Shown one piece after another: positions 17,018 to 27,181 of a DNA stretch of 64,000 bases. The DNA lies in contig NZ_RKIJ01000016.1 of NCBI RefSeq assembly GCF_003752595.1, forward strand, positions 1 through 64,000, given 5' to 3'. The notes under the pieces are model-generated. The model had not been told where the DNA came from. It did no database searches and was given only the letters and a program-made list of their open reading frames with translations. Origin of the DNA: Cellulomonas sp. PhB143. GTDB taxonomy: Bacteria; Actinomycetota; Actinomycetes; Actinomycetales; Cellulomonadaceae. The translations under genes and the position numbers were made by a program. The number at the start of each line of letters is the position of its first letter. Position 1 is the stretch's first letter.

Positions 17018-19489
17018 ATGGCGCGCAAGCCCTCGTCCTCACCGATCGACCCGAGCGAGGTCGACGAGACGATCGTCGACATCGACGTCGCGAAGGAGAT
17101 GGAGACCTCCTTCCTGGAGTACGCCTACTCCGTCATCTACTCGCGCGCTCTCCCCGACGCGCGTGACGGGCTCAAGCCCGTCCAGCGCCGCATCCTGTTC
17201 CAGATGGCCGACATGGGCCTGCGCCCCGACCGCGCGCACGTGAAGTCGGCGCGCGTCGTCGGCGAGGTGATGGGCAAGCTCCACCCGCACGGCGACACCG
17301 CGATCTACGACGCGCTGGTGCGCCTCGCGCAGCCGTTCTCGCTGCGCCTGCCGCTGGTGGACGGGCACGGCAACTTCGGGTCCCTGGACGACGGACCGGC
17401 GGCGCCCCGGTACACCGAGGCGCGCCTCGCGACGTCGTCCCTGGCGATGACCACGGGGCTCGACGAGGACGTCGTGGACTTCGTCCCGAACTACGACAAC
17501 AAGCTCACCCAGCCCGAGGTCCTGCCGGCCGCGATCCCCAACCTGCTGGTCAACGGCGCGTCCGGGATCGCCGTGGGCATGGCGACGAACATGGCCCCGC
17601 ACAACCTCGTGGAGGTCGTGGCCGCCGCGCGCCACCTGCTCGCCCACCCCGACGCGACGCTCGACGACGTCATGCGCTTCGTCCCCGGCCCCGACCTGCC
17701 GAGCGGCGGCAAGATCGTCGGACTCGACGGGGTGCGCGACGCCTACCGCACCGGGCGCGGCTCGTTCCGCACCCGCGCCACGGTGCGCATCGAGAGCATC
17801 ACGCCCCGCCGCAAGGGGATCGTCGTCACGGAGCTGCCGTACCTCGTCGGGCCCGAGAAGATCAAGGAGAAGATCAAGGAGGGCGTCCAGGCCAAGAAGC
17901 TCGCGGGCATCGCCGACTTCACTGACCTGACCGACCGCACCCACGGACTGCACCTCGTCGTCGAGATCAAGAACGGGTTCAACCCGGAGGCCGTGCTCGA
18001 GCAGCTCTACCGGTACACGCCGCTGGAGGACTCCTTCGGCATCAACAACGTCGCCCTCGTCGACGGGCAGCCACGCACGCTCGGCCTCGTCGAGCTGCTG
18101 CGCGTGTGGGTGGAGCACCGGGTCGACGTCGTCCGGCGCCGCTCGGCCTTCCGGCTCGCGAAGCGCAAGGACCGGCTGCACCTGGTCGAGGGCCTGCTGC
18201 TCGCGATCGTCGACATCGACGAGGTCATCCAGGTGATCCGCTCGAGCGACGACGCGACGATCGCCCGCACCCGCCTGCAGACGGTGTTCGACCTGTCGGA
18301 GGCCCAGGCCGGCTACATCCTCGACCTCCAGCTGCGCCGCCTGACGAAGTTCAGCCGCATCGAGCTCGAGAAGGAGCAGACGGAGCTGGCCGAGGAGATC
18401 GCGCGCCTCGAGGAGATCCTCGGGGACGAGCGGGTGCTGCACGCCGTCGTGGCCGACGAGATGGACGAGGTCGCCCGCACGTACGGCACGCCGCGCCGCA
18501 CGATCCTGCTGGACTCGGCGGGCGGGTCCGTCGGGGCCACGCCGGGCGCCGCCCGCGCGGCGTCCTCCGCCGTGCCGCTCGAGATCGCCGACACGCCGTG
18601 CGTCGCGCTGCTCTCCGCGACGGGGCTCCTCGCCCGCACGGCGGACGCCTCCGAGATCGCCCGGCACGGGCGGCGCTCGTCGCACGACGCGATCCACGGC
18701 GCCGTGCCCGCCACGACGCGCGGCGACGTCGGGCTGCTGACCAGCGCCGGGCGCGTGCTGCGGGTCTCGGTCCTGGACCTGCCGGCGCTGCCGCCGACGG
18801 ACGGACCGCCGAGCCTGTCCGGCGGCGTGCCCCTCGCCGAGCTCGCCACGCTCGAGCCCGGGGAGTCCGCCGTCACGCTCGTCGGCGTGTCCGACGACGC
18901 GCCGCCGCTCGCGGTCGGCACCCGCGACGGCGTCGTCAAGCGCGTGGCGCCGGGCGACGTCCCGAGCCGGGACGCGTGGGACGTCATCGCGCTGCGCGAG
19001 GGCGACGCCGTCGTCGGCGCGGCACCGGCGCGCGACGAGGACGAGGTCGTGTTCGTGACCTCGGAGGCGAGCCTCCTGCACTTCTCGGCGTCGCTGGTGC
19101 GCCCGCAGGGCCGCCCCGCGGCGGGCATGGCCGGCATCAAGCTCGCCCCCGGCGCGCGCGTCGTCGCGTTCGCGGTGGTCGAGGCCTCGGTGCGCGACCT
19201 GGCGCGGGTGGTCACGGTCGCGGGCACGTCCTCCGCGCTGCCCGGCACCCAGACCGGGGCCGCGAAGGTCACGCCGTACGAGCTCTACCCTGCCAAGGGC
19301 CGGGCGACCGGGGGCGTGCGCGCCCAGCGCTTCGTCCGCGGCGAGGACACGCTGATCGCCGCCTGGGTCGGCCAGGGGCCGCCGCGCGCCGTCGGCGCGG
19401 GCGGCCAGCCGGTGGACCTGCCGCCGGAGGACGACCGCCGCGACGGGTCCGGCACGCCGCTCGCCTCGCCGGTGGCGGCGGTCGGCTGA
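17018..19489 (+). CDS. parC: Type IIA topoisomerase subunit A, probably topoisomerase IV ParC
   Basis: The 823-residue protein cuts and rejoins DNA; with ParE it decatenates replicated chromosomes. It shows the winged-helix core with [19 protein letters not shown], the catalytic Tyr132 in [10 protein letters not shown], a coiled-coil/tower region (about 300-480) and a C-terminal beta-propeller (about 500-810) lacking an obvious GyrA box QRRGGKG. The missing GyrA box and the separate parE 8 kb away favour ParC over GyrA. The quinolone-determining position equivalent to E. coli GyrA Ser83 is Thr94; the Asp87 equivalent (Asp98) is kept. ATG follows CAGGAGAG. Confidence 0.93.
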   Translation: MARKPSSSPIDPSEVDETIVDIDVAKEMETSFLEYAYSVIYSRALPDARDGLKPVQRRILFQMADMGLRPDRAHVKSARVVGEVMGKLHPHGDTAIYDALVRLAQPFSLRLPLVDGHGNFGSLDDGPAAPRYTEARLATSSLAMTTGLDEDVVDFVPNYDNKLTQPEVLPAAIPNLLVNGASGIAVGMATNMAPHNLVEVVAAARHLLAHPDATLDDVMRFVPGPDLPSGGKIVGLDGVRDAYRTGRGSFRTRATVRIESITPRRKGIVVTELPYLVGPEKIKEKIKEGVQAKKLAGIADFTDLTDRTHGLHLVVEIKNGFNPEAVLEQLYRYTPLEDSFGINNVALVDGQPRTLGLVELLRVWVEHRVDVVRRRSAFRLAKRKDRLHLVEGLLLAIVDIDEVIQVIRSSDDATIARTRLQTVFDLSEAQAGYILDLQLRRLTKFSRIELEKEQTELAEEIARLEEILGDERVLHAVVADEMDEVARTYGTPRRTILLDSAGGSVGATPGAARAASSAVPLEIADTPCVALLSATGLLARTADASEIARHGRRSSHDAIHGAVPATTRGDVGLLTSAGRVLRVSVLDLPALPPTDGPPSLSGGVPLAELATLEPGESAVTLVGVSDDAPPLAVGTRDGVVKRVAPGDVPSRDAWDVIALREGDAVVGAAPARDEDEVVFVTSEASLLHFSASLVRPQGRPAAGMAGIKLAPGARVVAFAVVEASVRDLARVVTVAGTSSALPGTQTGAAKVTPYELYPAKGRATGGVRAQRFVRGEDTLIAAWVGQGPPRAVGAGGQPVDLPPEDDRRDGSGTPLASPVAAVG

Positions 19490-19508
19490 GACCGTGCCGG
19501 CCGCCGCG

Positions 19509-20548
19509 TCAGAGCTCGATGGCGTAGGTGGCCGACGTGTGCCGGGTCTCGTACCCGAGGCGCGCGTACAGCCGGTCGGCGCCCGAGGGGTTGGCCGTGT
19601 CGACGTCGAGGGCCGCGTACTCGAGCCCCGCGTCCTTGAACGCCTGCATGGCCCGGGCGAGCAGCGCCACGGCGATCCCGCGGCCCCGGTGCTCGCGCAC
19701 CACGCCGAGGATCCCCGTGTACCCGAAGGTGTACCCCACCACGGGCCAGTCCTCCTCGAAGCGCTCCGCGAGCTGGTAGCCCACGACCCGCTCGTCCGCG
19801 CCCTCCCCCGCGACGACCAGGAACGACCACTCGGGCACGAGGTTCTCCCGGCCCCGCGCCCAGGTCTCCTCCGTGTGCGGCTCGCTGCCCAGTGGTCGCG
19901 GAACGCCGCGTTGTGCGCCTGGCGCGTCGCCTCGTCGCGCTCGGGGCCGAACGGCACCATCCGCAGCCCCTCGCCCAGCTCGACCTGCGGCACGGGCGCC
20001 GTGAGGTCGCGCCGCAGCACCGCGAAGTACCGGACGACCGCGTAGCCGGCGGCCTCGAGCAGGCGGGCGTGGCCCGGGGGCTCCGCCTCGTCGACGGCGG
20101 CCATGATCCGGCCCGGCAGGCGGGCGTCCGAGGCGCCCAGGACCTGGCGCGCCCGGCCCGTCTGCCACGCGAGCAGCTCGCGCCCGGTCCCCCGGCCGCG
20201 CAGGTCCGGGTGCACGCCGCCCGCGAGGTACGCCCGGACCGTGCGCTCGCCGCCGGGGCGGTGGTCCACGATGCCCCAGGCGCGGAGGACGCCGTCGGCG
20301 TCGAGCCCCACGAGGGTGTCCCGCGCGAGGTCGAGCCAGGGCGCGCCGAGCTCGTCGGCGACCTCGGCGCGGCTGGTGCGCGACGGGACGTCGTCCGCCG
20401 CCTCGATGGTCGCGACCAGGGCGTGCAGGCCGTCGAGGTCCTGCTCCGGGCGGACGGGGCGCCAGGTCAGGCCCCCGGCACGGGGGACGTCGAGCTGCGC
20501 CGGGGCCTGGGCGCGGTCGGCGAGCGGGGCGAGCGGGGCGGGGTTCAT
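19509..20548 (-). pseudogene. Tandem-GNAT acetyltransferase with a frameshift
   Basis: Two overlapping frames together encode one protein of about 346 residues with two GNAT domains. The N-terminal part (start ATG 20548) reads to FRDHW; the C-terminal part continues as GSEPHTEETW and ends SATYAIEL. Adding one G to the GGG run at 19888-19890 (minus strand) restores a single frame, and the locus length (1040 = 3n+2) fits one missing base. The second domain has the acetyl-CoA loop HRGRGIA and is the more typical one. Substrate unknown. Either a recent pseudogene or a sequencing indel. Confidence 0.85.
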
Positions 20549-20555
20549 GGGCGTC

Positions 20556-20561
20556 ACGGTA
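20556..20561 (-). promoter_or_regulatory. -10 box, leaderless start of the GNAT gene
   Basis: TACCGT on the minus strand ends 7 nt before the ATG at 20548, which supports that start over an in-frame GTG inside the box region. Confidence 0.45.
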
Positions 20562-20600
20562 GCGGCGGCCCGGACGCGCCGTCGCGTCGATTCTCGCCCC

Positions 20601-20606
20601 TAGACT
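20601..20606 (+). promoter_or_regulatory. -10 box, leaderless start of metH
   Basis: TAGACT ends 7 nt before the ATG. The whole divergent gap is only 65 nt, leaving no room for a cobalamin riboswitch. Confidence 0.5.
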
Positions 20607-20613
20607 CGAGGCC

Positions 20614-23600
20614 ATGCCCGACGACCTGCCCGACGGCCCGCCCGACGCCGTCCTCGCCCCCCGGTCCGCCGCCCTCCTCGACGCGCTGCGCACGCGCGTG
20701 GTCGTCGCCGACGGCGCGATGGGCACCATGCTCCAGGCGCAGGACCTCGTGCTCGAGGACTTCCAGGGGCTCGAGGGCTGCAACGAGATCCTCAACGTCA
20801 CACGCCCCGACGCGATCGCGGCGGTGCACGACGCCTACTTCGAGGTCGGCTCCGACTGCGTCGAGACCAACACCTTCGGCGCCAACTGGTCGAACCTGTC
20901 GGACTACGACATCGACGACCGCATCACGGAGCTCGCCGAGGCGGGCGCGCGGATCGCGCGCGAGCGGGCCGACCACTGGTCTACCCCGGACAGGCCGCGC
21001 TGGGTGCTCGGCTCGATGGGCCCGGGCACCAAGCTGCCGAGCCTCGGGCACACGACGTACGCGCACCTGAAGGACACGTTCGCCCTCCAGGCACGGGGGC
21101 TCGTGCAGGGCGGCGCGGACGCGATCCTCGTGGAGACGAGCCAGGACCTGCTGCAGGCCAAGGCCGCGGTCAACGGCTCGCGCGCCGCGATGGCCGAGCT
21201 GGGGACCCGCGTGCCGGTGTTCGTCTCCGTGACCGTCGAGACCACCGGCACGATGCTCATGGGCTCGGAGATCGGCGCGGCGCTGACCACGCTCCAGGCG
21301 CTCGACGTCGACGCGGTCGGCCTGAACTGCGCGACGGGTCCGGCGGAGATGAGCGAGCACCTGCGCCATCTCGCCAAGCACGCGACGATGCCGGTGACGT
21401 GCATGCCGAACGCGGGGCTGCCCGTGCTCGGCAAGGACGGGGCCTCCTACCCGTTGACGCCCGCGGAGCTCGCCGCCGCGCACGCCCAGTTCGCCCGCGA
21501 GTTCGGGCTCGGGCTCGTCGGCGGCTGCTGCGGGACGACGCCGGAGCACCTGCGCCAGGTCGTCGAGGCCGTGGGCGGCGCCCCCGTCGCCCCGCGCGAG
21601 CCGGAGCGCGAGAACGGTGTCGCGAGCCTGTACTCGCACGTCGACTTCACGCAGGACGCGTCGTTCCTGGCGATCGGCGAGCGCACCAACGCGAACGGGT
21701 CCAAGGCCTTCCGCGAGGCGATGCTCGCGGGCGAGTGGGACGAGTGCGTGCAGATCGCGCGGACCCAGACCCGCGAGGGCGCGCACCTGCTCGACGTGTG
21801 CGTGGACTACGTGGGGCGCGACGGCGTCGACGACGTGCGCGAGATCGTGTCGCGGTTCGCGAGTGCCTCGACGCTCCCCCTCGTGATCGACTCGACCGAG
21901 CCCGAGGTCATCAAGGCCGGGCTCGAGCTCGTGGGCGGGCGCGCCGTCGTGAACTCGGTGAACTTCGAGGATGGCAACACCCCGACGTCCCGGTTCCAGC
22001 GCGTCATGCCGCTCGTCAAGGAGCACGGCGCGGCCGTGATCGCCCTGACCATCGACGAGGAGGGGCAGGCGCGCACGACCGAGACCAAGCTCGCGATCGC
22101 CTCGCGGCTGATCGACACCCTCGTGGACGACTGGGGCATGGCGCGCGACGACATCATCGTCGACACCCTCACGTTCCCCATCGCGACCGGTCAGGAGGAG
22201 ACGCGGCGCGACGCGATCGAGACCATCGAGGCGATCCGCGCCCTGGTCGCGAAGTATCCCGGGGTGCACACGACGCTCGGTGTCTCCAACGTCTCGTTCG
22301 GCCTCAACCCGGCCGCCCGCACGGTGCTCAACTCGGTGTTCCTGCACGAGTGCGTCCAGGCGGGCCTCGACTCCGCGATCGTGCACGCCGCGAAGATCCT
22401 GCCCCTGAACAAGATCCCCGAGGAGCAGCGCCAGGCCGCGCTCGACCTCGTCTGGGACAGGCGGGTGTACGACGACGCGGGGAACCTCACGCACGACCCG
22501 CTCTCGCACCTGCTCGACCTCTTCTCGGGCGTCGACTCGGCCGCGCTCAAGGACCAGCGCGCCGCCGAGATGGCCGCGCTGCCCGTGGGCGAGCGCCTCG
22601 CGCGCCGCATCATCGACGGCGAGGGCAAGGGCCTCGAGGCCGACCTCGACGAGGCGCGCGCGGGTGGCACGTCCGCGCTCGCGATCGTCAACGACCACCT
22701 GCTCGAGGGCATGAAGGTCGTCGGCGAGCTGTTCGGCAAGGGTGAGATGCAGCTGCCCTTCGTGCTGCAGTCGGCCGAGGTCATGAAGGCCGCGGTCGCC
22801 CTGCTCGAGCCACACATGGAGAAGACCGAGGCGGCCGGCAAGGGCACGATCGTGCTCGGCACGGTGCGCGGCGACGTCCACGACATCGGCAAGAACCTCG
22901 TCGACATCATCCTGACCAACAACGGGTACGACGTGGTCAACATCGGCATCAAGCAGCCCGTCGCCGCGTTCATCGAGGCGGCGCAGGAGCACCGGGCGGA
23001 CGTCATCGGCATGTCCGGGCTGCTCGTGAAGTCGACGGTCGTGATGAAGGAGAACCTCCAGGAGCTCAACGCCCGCGGCCTGGCGGGAACCTACCCGGTA
23101 CTGCTCGGCGGCGCCGCCCTGACCCGCACCTACGTGGAGGACGACCTCGACGCCGTCTACGACGGCCAGGTCCGCTACGCCCGCGACGCCTTCGAGGGGC
23201 TGCGGCTGATGGAGCCCTTGGTGCGGATCGCGCGCGGCGAGGCGCCGGACGCCGTCGGGCTCCCCCCGCTCAAGAAACGCCGCCATGCCACCGTGACGGT
23301 GACCGAGACGGCGCCCGAGGACCTGCCCGCACGCTCGGACGTCGCGAGCGACAACCCCGTCCCCGAGCCGCCGTTCTGGGGCACGCGCATCGTCAAGGGC
23401 ATCCAGCTCGCCGAGTACGCCGCCCTGCTGGACGAGCGCGCGACGTTCATGGGCCAGTGGGGGCTCAAGCCCGGCCGCGGGTCCGACGGACGCTCCTACG
23501 AGGACCTCGTCGAGACCGAGGGCCGCCCGCGCCTGCGCGACTGGCTCAGCCGCATCCACGCCGAGTCGATGATGGATCCGTCCGTCGTCTACGGCTACTT

Positions 23601-24192
23601 CCCGGCATGGTCGGAGGTGGACGACGTCGTCGTCGCCCACCACGACGGGCCCGACGGCGGCTCGGGCGGCGAGCCCGGCACCGAGCGCCTGCGCTTCACC
23701 TTCCCGCGCCAGCGCCGCGACCGGCACCTGTGCCTGGCCGACTTCGTCCGCCCCCGCTCGTGGGTCGAGGAGACGGGCCGGCACGACGTCCTGCCCGTGC
23801 AGCTCGTGACCATGGGCGACGCCGTCGACGCGCACACCGCCGCGATGTTCGCCGCGAACCAGTACCGCGACTACATGGAGCTGCACGGGCTGACGGTGCA
23901 GCTCACCGAGGCGCTCGCCGAGCTCTGGCACGGCCGGGTGCGCGACGAACTGGGCTTCGCGGGCGAGGAGCCCAGCACGGTGGAGGGCTACTTCAAGCTC
24001 GAGTACCGCGGCGCGCGGTTCTCGCTGGGCTACCCGGCGTGCCCCGACATGGAGGACCGCCGCAAGGTCGTCGAGCTGCTGCGGCCGGAGCGGGTGGGCG
24101 TCGAGCTGAGCGACGAGCTGCAGCTGCACCCGGAGCAGTCGACGGACGCGTTCGTGCTGCACCACCCGGAGGCCAAGTACTTCTCCGTCTGA
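20614..24192 (+). CDS. metH: Cobalamin-dependent methionine synthase
   Basis: The 1192-residue MetH moves a methyl group from 5-methyltetrahydrofolate through cobalamin to homocysteine. Domains in order: homocysteine-binding barrel (1-330; zinc ligands in LNCATGP and GGCCGTT near residue 303), pterin-binding barrel (about 345-620), B12 cap (650-740), B12-binding domain with DVHDIG (about 754-759), and SAM-dependent reactivation domain (920-1192; RDYMELHG and GYPACPD). All key residues are present and length is normal. It stands alone in its transcription unit and ends at a strong hairpin. Cobalamin must be made or imported by the cell. Confidence 0.98.
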   Translation: MPDDLPDGPPDAVLAPRSAALLDALRTRVVVADGAMGTMLQAQDLVLEDFQGLEGCNEILNVTRPDAIAAVHDAYFEVGSDCVETNTFGANWSNLSDYDIDDRITELAEAGARIARERADHWSTPDRPRWVLGSMGPGTKLPSLGHTTYAHLKDTFALQARGLVQGGADAILVETSQDLLQAKAAVNGSRAAMAELGTRVPVFVSVTVETTGTMLMGSEIGAALTTLQALDVDAVGLNCATGPAEMSEHLRHLAKHATMPVTCMPNAGLPVLGKDGASYPLTPAELAAAHAQFAREFGLGLVGGCCGTTPEHLRQVVEAVGGAPVAPREPERENGVASLYSHVDFTQDASFLAIGERTNANGSKAFREAMLAGEWDECVQIARTQTREGAHLLDVCVDYVGRDGVDDVREIVSRFASASTLPLVIDSTEPEVIKAGLELVGGRAVVNSVNFEDGNTPTSRFQRVMPLVKEHGAAVIALTIDEEGQARTTETKLAIASRLIDTLVDDWGMARDDIIVDTLTFPIATGQEETRRDAIETIEAIRALVAKYPGVHTTLGVSNVSFGLNPAARTVLNSVFLHECVQAGLDSAIVHAAKILPLNKIPEEQRQAALDLVWDRRVYDDAGNLTHDPLSHLLDLFSGVDSAALKDQRAAEMAALPVGERLARRIIDGEGKGLEADLDEARAGGTSALAIVNDHLLEGMKVVGELFGKGEMQLPFVLQSAEVMKAAVALLEPHMEKTEAAGKGTIVLGTVRGDVHDIGKNLVDIILTNNGYDVVNIGIKQPVAAFIEAAQEHRADVIGMSGLLVKSTVVMKENLQELNARGLAGTYPVLLGGAALTRTYVEDDLDAVYDGQVRYARDAFEGLRLMEPLVRIARGEAPDAVGLPPLKKRRHATVTVTETAPEDLPARSDVASDNPVPEPPFWGTRIVKGIQLAEYAALLDERATFMGQWGLKPGRGSDGRSYEDLVETEGRPRLRDWLSRIHAESMMDPSVVYGYFPAWSEVDDVVVAHHDGPDGGSGGEPGTERLRFTFPRQRRDRHLCLADFVRPRSWVEETGRHDVLPVQLVTMGDAVDAHTAAMFAANQYRDYMELHGLTVQLTEALAELWHGRVRDELGFAGEEPSTVEGYFKLEYRGARFSLGYPACPDMEDRRKVVELLRPERVGVELSDELQLHPEQSTDAFVLHHPEAKYFSV

Positions 24193-24222
24193 CCCCGGCA
24201 CCGCCCGCCGGCCCGTCCGTTC

Positions 24223-24288
24223 CCGCCGAGAAGTCGATTTCGGCCCGTGGATTCGAAGAATCAGGGGCCGAGTTCGACTTCTCGGCGG
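24223..24288. terminator. Nested hairpin between metH and the MBL gene, dispersed repeat
   Basis: A perfect 15-bp stem (24223-24237 with 24274-24288) encloses a 7-bp stem (24240-24246 with 24265-24271) and a small palindrome (24251-24261). It lies between convergent genes, so it can terminate both. Its right half recurs at 101-130. Confidence 0.8.
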
Positions 24289-24296
24289 TGCGGTCG

Positions 24297-24932
24297 TCAG
24301 CCCGCCTCGACCCAGTCCCGCGCGCTCTCGGCGGCGATCGTCGTGTCGCCGCCGTGCCCGGTGTGCACGACCGTCCCGCCCGGCAGCTCGAGGAGCCGCG
24401 CCCGGACCGACGCCTCGAGCGTCGGCCGGTCGGAGTACGACCGCCCGGTCGCGCCGGGGCCACCGTCGAACAGGGTGTCGCCGGTGAAGACGCAGCCCAG
24501 GTCGGGCGCGTAGAGGCACACGGCGCCCGGCGCGTGACCGGGCGTGTGCAGCACCCGCAGCGTCGTCCCCGCGACCTCGAGCACCTGGCCGTCGGACAGG
24601 TCGCCGTCCCAGGCCGCGCCGGGGTGGGTCAGCTCCCACAGCGGCCGGTCGTCCGGGTGCAGCAGGACGGGCGCACCGGTCCGCTCCGCGAGCGCCGGCG
24701 CGACCCGGACGTGGTCGTCGTGCGCGTGGGTGCAGACGATCGCCGTGACCGTCCGCTCCCCCACGACGGCGAGGACGTCGTCCACCGAGTGCGGGGCGTC
24801 GACGACGACGCACTCGGCGTCGTCGCCCACGACCCAGATGTTGTTCTCGACGTCGAACGTCTCGCCGTCGAGCGAGAAGGTCCCGCTGGAGGTGGCGTGG
24901 TCGACCCGCACGGCGCCCTTCGGCGCGGTCAC
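24297..24932 (-). CDS. MBL-fold metallo-hydrolase of the mycothiol/formaldehyde unit
   Basis: The 211-residue metallo-beta-lactamase-fold enzyme has the dinuclear metal motif THAHDDH (residues 68-74), a later HTPGHAPG and the GDTLF Asp, as in glyoxalase II. Its GTG start overlaps the stop of the mycothiol-dependent formaldehyde dehydrogenase by 4 bases, and this pairing is conserved in actinobacteria. It probably hydrolyses S-formylmycothiol, the dehydrogenase product, to formate and mycothiol; this is inference from neighbourhood and the glyoxalase-like fold. Confidence 0.85.
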   Translation of the reverse strand: MTAPKGAVRVDHATSSGTFSLDGETFDVENNIWVVGDDAECVVVDAPHSVDDVLAVVGERTVTAIVCTHAHDDHVRVAPALAERTGAPVLLHPDDRPLWELTHPGAAWDGDLSDGQVLEVAGTTLRVLHTPGHAPGAVCLYAPDLGCVFTGDTLFDGGPGATGRSYSDRPTLEASVRARLLELPGGTVVHTGHGGDTTIAAESARDWVEAG

Positions 24933-26029
24933 AGGACCACGACCGAGCGCAGCACGTCGCCGCCACGCATGCGCTCGAACGCGGCGTCGACGTCGCCGAG
25001 GCCGATCTCCTCGGTGACGAACGCGTCGAGGTCGAGCCGGCCCTGCCGGTAGAGGTCGACGAGCATGGGCAGGTCCCGGCTCGGCAGGCAGTCGCCGTAC
25101 CAGCTGGACATGAGCGCGCCCCCGCGGCCGAAGACGTCGATCAGCGGCAGCTCGGGGATGGTCATGTCCGGGGTCGGGACCCCGACGAGCACGAGGCGCC
25201 CCGCGAGGTCTCGGGCGTAGAAGGCCTGCTTCCACGTCTCGGGCCGCCCGACGGCGTCGATCACGACGTCCGCACCCTCCGCGCCCTCGTACGTCTGCGC
25301 GCAGATCTCCTTGATCGCCTCGACCGGGTCCGTCACGGAGGAGTCGACCGTGTGCGTCGCGCCCAGCGCCTTCGCGGCGGCGAGCTTCTTGGCGTCGACG
25401 TCGACCGCGACGATCGGCGAGGCGCCGGCCAGCGCCGCACCTGCCACGGCCGCCGCGCCCACGCCGCCGCAGCCGAACACCGCGACGGACCGGCCGCGGG
25501 TGGCTCCGCCGGTGTTGATCGCCGCGCCGATCCCCGCCATCACCCCGCAGCCCAGCAGACCGACGGCGGCCGGCCGCGCGTCGGCATCGACCTTGGTGCA
25601 CTGCCCCGCCGCGACCAGCGTCTTCTCCGCGAACGCCCCGATCCCCAGCGCGGGCGTGAGCTCGGTCCCGTCCTCCAGCGTCATCCGGTGGGTCGCGTTG
25701 AGCGTGGCGAAGCAGTACTGCGGCTCGCCGCGCCGGCACGCGCGGCACTCGCCGCACACGGCGCGCCAGTTGAGCACCACGAAGTCCCCGGGCACGACGG
25801 CCGTGACGTCCGGCCCGACCGCCTCCACCACGCCCGACGCCTCATGGCCGAGCAGGAACGGGAACTCGTCGTTGATGCCGCCCTCGCGGTAGTGCAGGTC
25901 CGTGTGGCACACGCCGCAGGTCAGCACCCTGACCACAGCCTCCCCCGGTCCGGGGTCGGGGACGACGACGGTCACGATCTCGACCGGCGCCCCCTTCGAG
26001 CGGGCGATGACGGCCTGGACCTTCTGCAT
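24929..26029 (-). CDS. S-(hydroxymethyl)mycothiol dehydrogenase
   Basis: The 366-residue zinc-dependent class III alcohol dehydrogenase oxidises the formaldehyde-mycothiol adduct with NAD+, and probably also reduces nitrosomycothiol (MscR). It has the catalytic zinc site CGVCHTD and [10 protein letters not shown], a structural zinc loop [10 protein letters not shown]...YC, and the coenzyme motif GCGGVG (about residue 190). The block [10 protein letters not shown]-like region and the length match MscR/AdhE2 of mycobacteria. Clear ribosome-binding site CAGGAGG before the ATG. Its presence implies mycothiol as the cell's thiol, hence an actinomycete. Confidence 0.95.
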   Translation of the reverse strand: MQKVQAVIARSKGAPVEIVTVVVPDPGPGEAVVRVLTCGVCHTDLHYREGGINDEFPFLLGHEASGVVEAVGPDVTAVVPGDFVVLNWRAVCGECRACRRGEPQYCFATLNATHRMTLEDGTELTPALGIGAFAEKTLVAAGQCTKVDADARPAAVGLLGCGVMAGIGAAINTGGATRGRSVAVFGCGGVGAAAVAGAALAGASPIVAVDVDAKKLAAAKALGATHTVDSSVTDPVEAIKEICAQTYEGAEGADVVIDAVGRPETWKQAFYARDLAGRLVLVGVPTPDMTIPELPLIDVFGRGGALMSSWYGDCLPSRDLPMLVDLYRQGRLDLDAFVTEEIGLGDVDAAFERMRGGDVLRSVVVL

Positions 26030-26132
26030 GACGAGCCTCCTGGTCGGGTCGGGCCCCCGGGCGCGGCAGGGCCCGGGACGACGCTCGACGGTATCGCCCG
26101 GAGGCCCGGGCGAGCCTCCGGGCGCCGGCGCG

Positions 26133-26738
26133 TCAGCGTGCCGCGACGACCCCCGAGCGCACCGGCGCGAGCCCCGCGCCCCGCTCGAGCCGTTCGAGCC
26201 GTTCGAGCCGTTCGACGAGCGTGACGAGCGCGGCCGCGGCGGGGACGAGCACGAGGTTGCCCAGCAGCATCGTGCGCAGGAACGGCAGGCCGGCGACGTA
26301 GCTGTCGACGAGGCCGTCGAGCCCGGGCGGGTAGTACGTCCCGCGGCCCAGCCACCAGACCCCCGCGTTCGTCCAGAGGTAGAACCACAGCGACGCCCCG
26401 ACGCCGAACCCGAGCGCCGTCAGCGTGCGGTGGCGGTCGGCGAACCGGCGCGACCACAGCGCGCCGAGCCCGACCACGGCCCATGCGGACCAGGTGAACG
26501 CCGCGACCGCGGTGTTGCCGAGCGCGATGTCGGAGGCCATCGTCACGACCAGCGGGACGACGAACGCCGCCGGGTGGCGCAGCAGCAGGGCGGAGGCGAA
26601 CGTCGCCGCCGTGACCAGTTCCAGGTTCGGCGGCGCGCCGAGGTCCTCGCGGGCCATCCGGAACGCGATCGCCAGGGCGACGAGCACGACGACGAGCGCC
26701 GGACGCCACCAGCGGGTCAGTAGGTCTCGAGCTTCCAT
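26133..26738 (-). CDS. DUF6580-like membrane protein, possible ECF S-component
   Basis: The 201-residue protein has about five to six hydrophobic helices. The size, short loops and the central [12 protein letters not shown] / YYPPGLDGL region resemble DUF6580 proteins and, loosely, substrate-binding S components of ECF transporters. The C-terminus contains a LERLERLER repeat from three 9-bp units. The ATG at 26738 lies 22 bases inside the 3' end of the DUF4430 lipoprotein gene, so the two are tightly coupled and probably act together. No ECF ATPase or EcfT is in the window. Function is unknown. Confidence 0.7.
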   Translation of the reverse strand: MEARDLLTRWWRPALVVVLVALAIAFRMAREDLGAPPNLELVTAATFASALLLRHPAAFVVPLVVTMASDIALGNTAVAAFTWSAWAVVGLGALWSRRFADRHRTLTALGFGVGASLWFYLWTNAGVWWLGRGTYYPPGLDGLVDSYVAGLPFLRTMLLGNLVLVPAAAALVTLVERLERLERLERGAGLAPVRSGVVAAR

Positions 26739-27175
26739 TCGATCTGCTCCCCGTCCTTCGTCTCGAGGGTGCCGGCGCCGACCTGGGCCTGCTCACCGTC
26801 CACGTACAGCGCCCAGAACTCCTTCGCCGAGTCGTCCGCGGCACGACCGCCGACGGTCGTCACGTAGGCGTTCGCGCCCTCGCCGGTCGACTCGGCCGTC
26901 GGGTCGGCGGCGAGCAGCAGCTCGAGCGCGGTGCGCCCGTCCTCGCCCGGGTAGGACAGCGTGGCGGTCTGGCCGTCCGCGTCCTGCGTCGTCACGGCGG
27001 AGCCGGCGGGCGCGCTCGTCGACGGGTCCGGGGCGGCCGACGACGTCGCCGCGGTCGTGCCCGCCGCGTCGTCCGCGGTGTCGTCCGCGCAGCCGGCGAG
27101 CAGCGCGCCCGAGAGCAGCGCCGCGGCGGTCAGTGCCAGGGCACGACGAGGCGCGGAGAGGGGTCTGTGGGTCAC
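26717..27175 (-). CDS. DUF4430 surface lipoprotein
   Basis: The 152-residue lipoprotein has a signal peptide with a lipobox LLAGC (lipidated Cys29), a Thr/Ser/Ala-rich linker (30-60) and a DUF4430 domain (about 65-150; [36 protein letters not shown]). DUF4430 is the C-terminal fold of transcobalamin/intrinsic factor, so binding of a small cofactor at the cell surface is plausible. The gene overlaps the DUF6580 gene by 22 bases. GTG start is 6 nt after a -10 box. Confidence 0.85.
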   Translation of the reverse strand: MTHRPLSAPRRALALTAAALLSGALLAGCADDTADDAAGTTAATSSAAPDPSTSAPAGSAVTTQDADGQTATLSYPGEDGRTALELLLAADPTAESTGEGANAYVTTVGGRAADDSAKEFWALYVDGEQAQVGAGTLETKDGEQIEWKLETY

Positions 27176-27181
27176 GCCCCG

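Noticed and set aside
18106-19527. A plus-strand open frame overlapping parC in another frame
   Set aside because: It is an out-of-frame shadow of the ParC C-terminal propeller.
17039-20557. A very long minus-strand open frame opposite parC
   Set aside because: It is the antisense of parC, with Arg/Asp/His-rich composition and no domains; only its first part (the GNAT N-terminal half, 19889-20548) is real.
20549-20613. A cobalamin riboswitch upstream of metH
   Set aside because: The gap is 65 nt and holds two -10 boxes; no B12 box can fit.
20554-24966. A 1470-codon minus-strand open frame opposite metH
   Set aside because: Antisense shadow caused by high GC at third positions; composition is low-complexity and no family is visible.
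26187-26220. Direct repeats read as a CRISPR array
   Set aside because: Units are 9 bp, adjacent without spacers, and in frame within a coding sequence.
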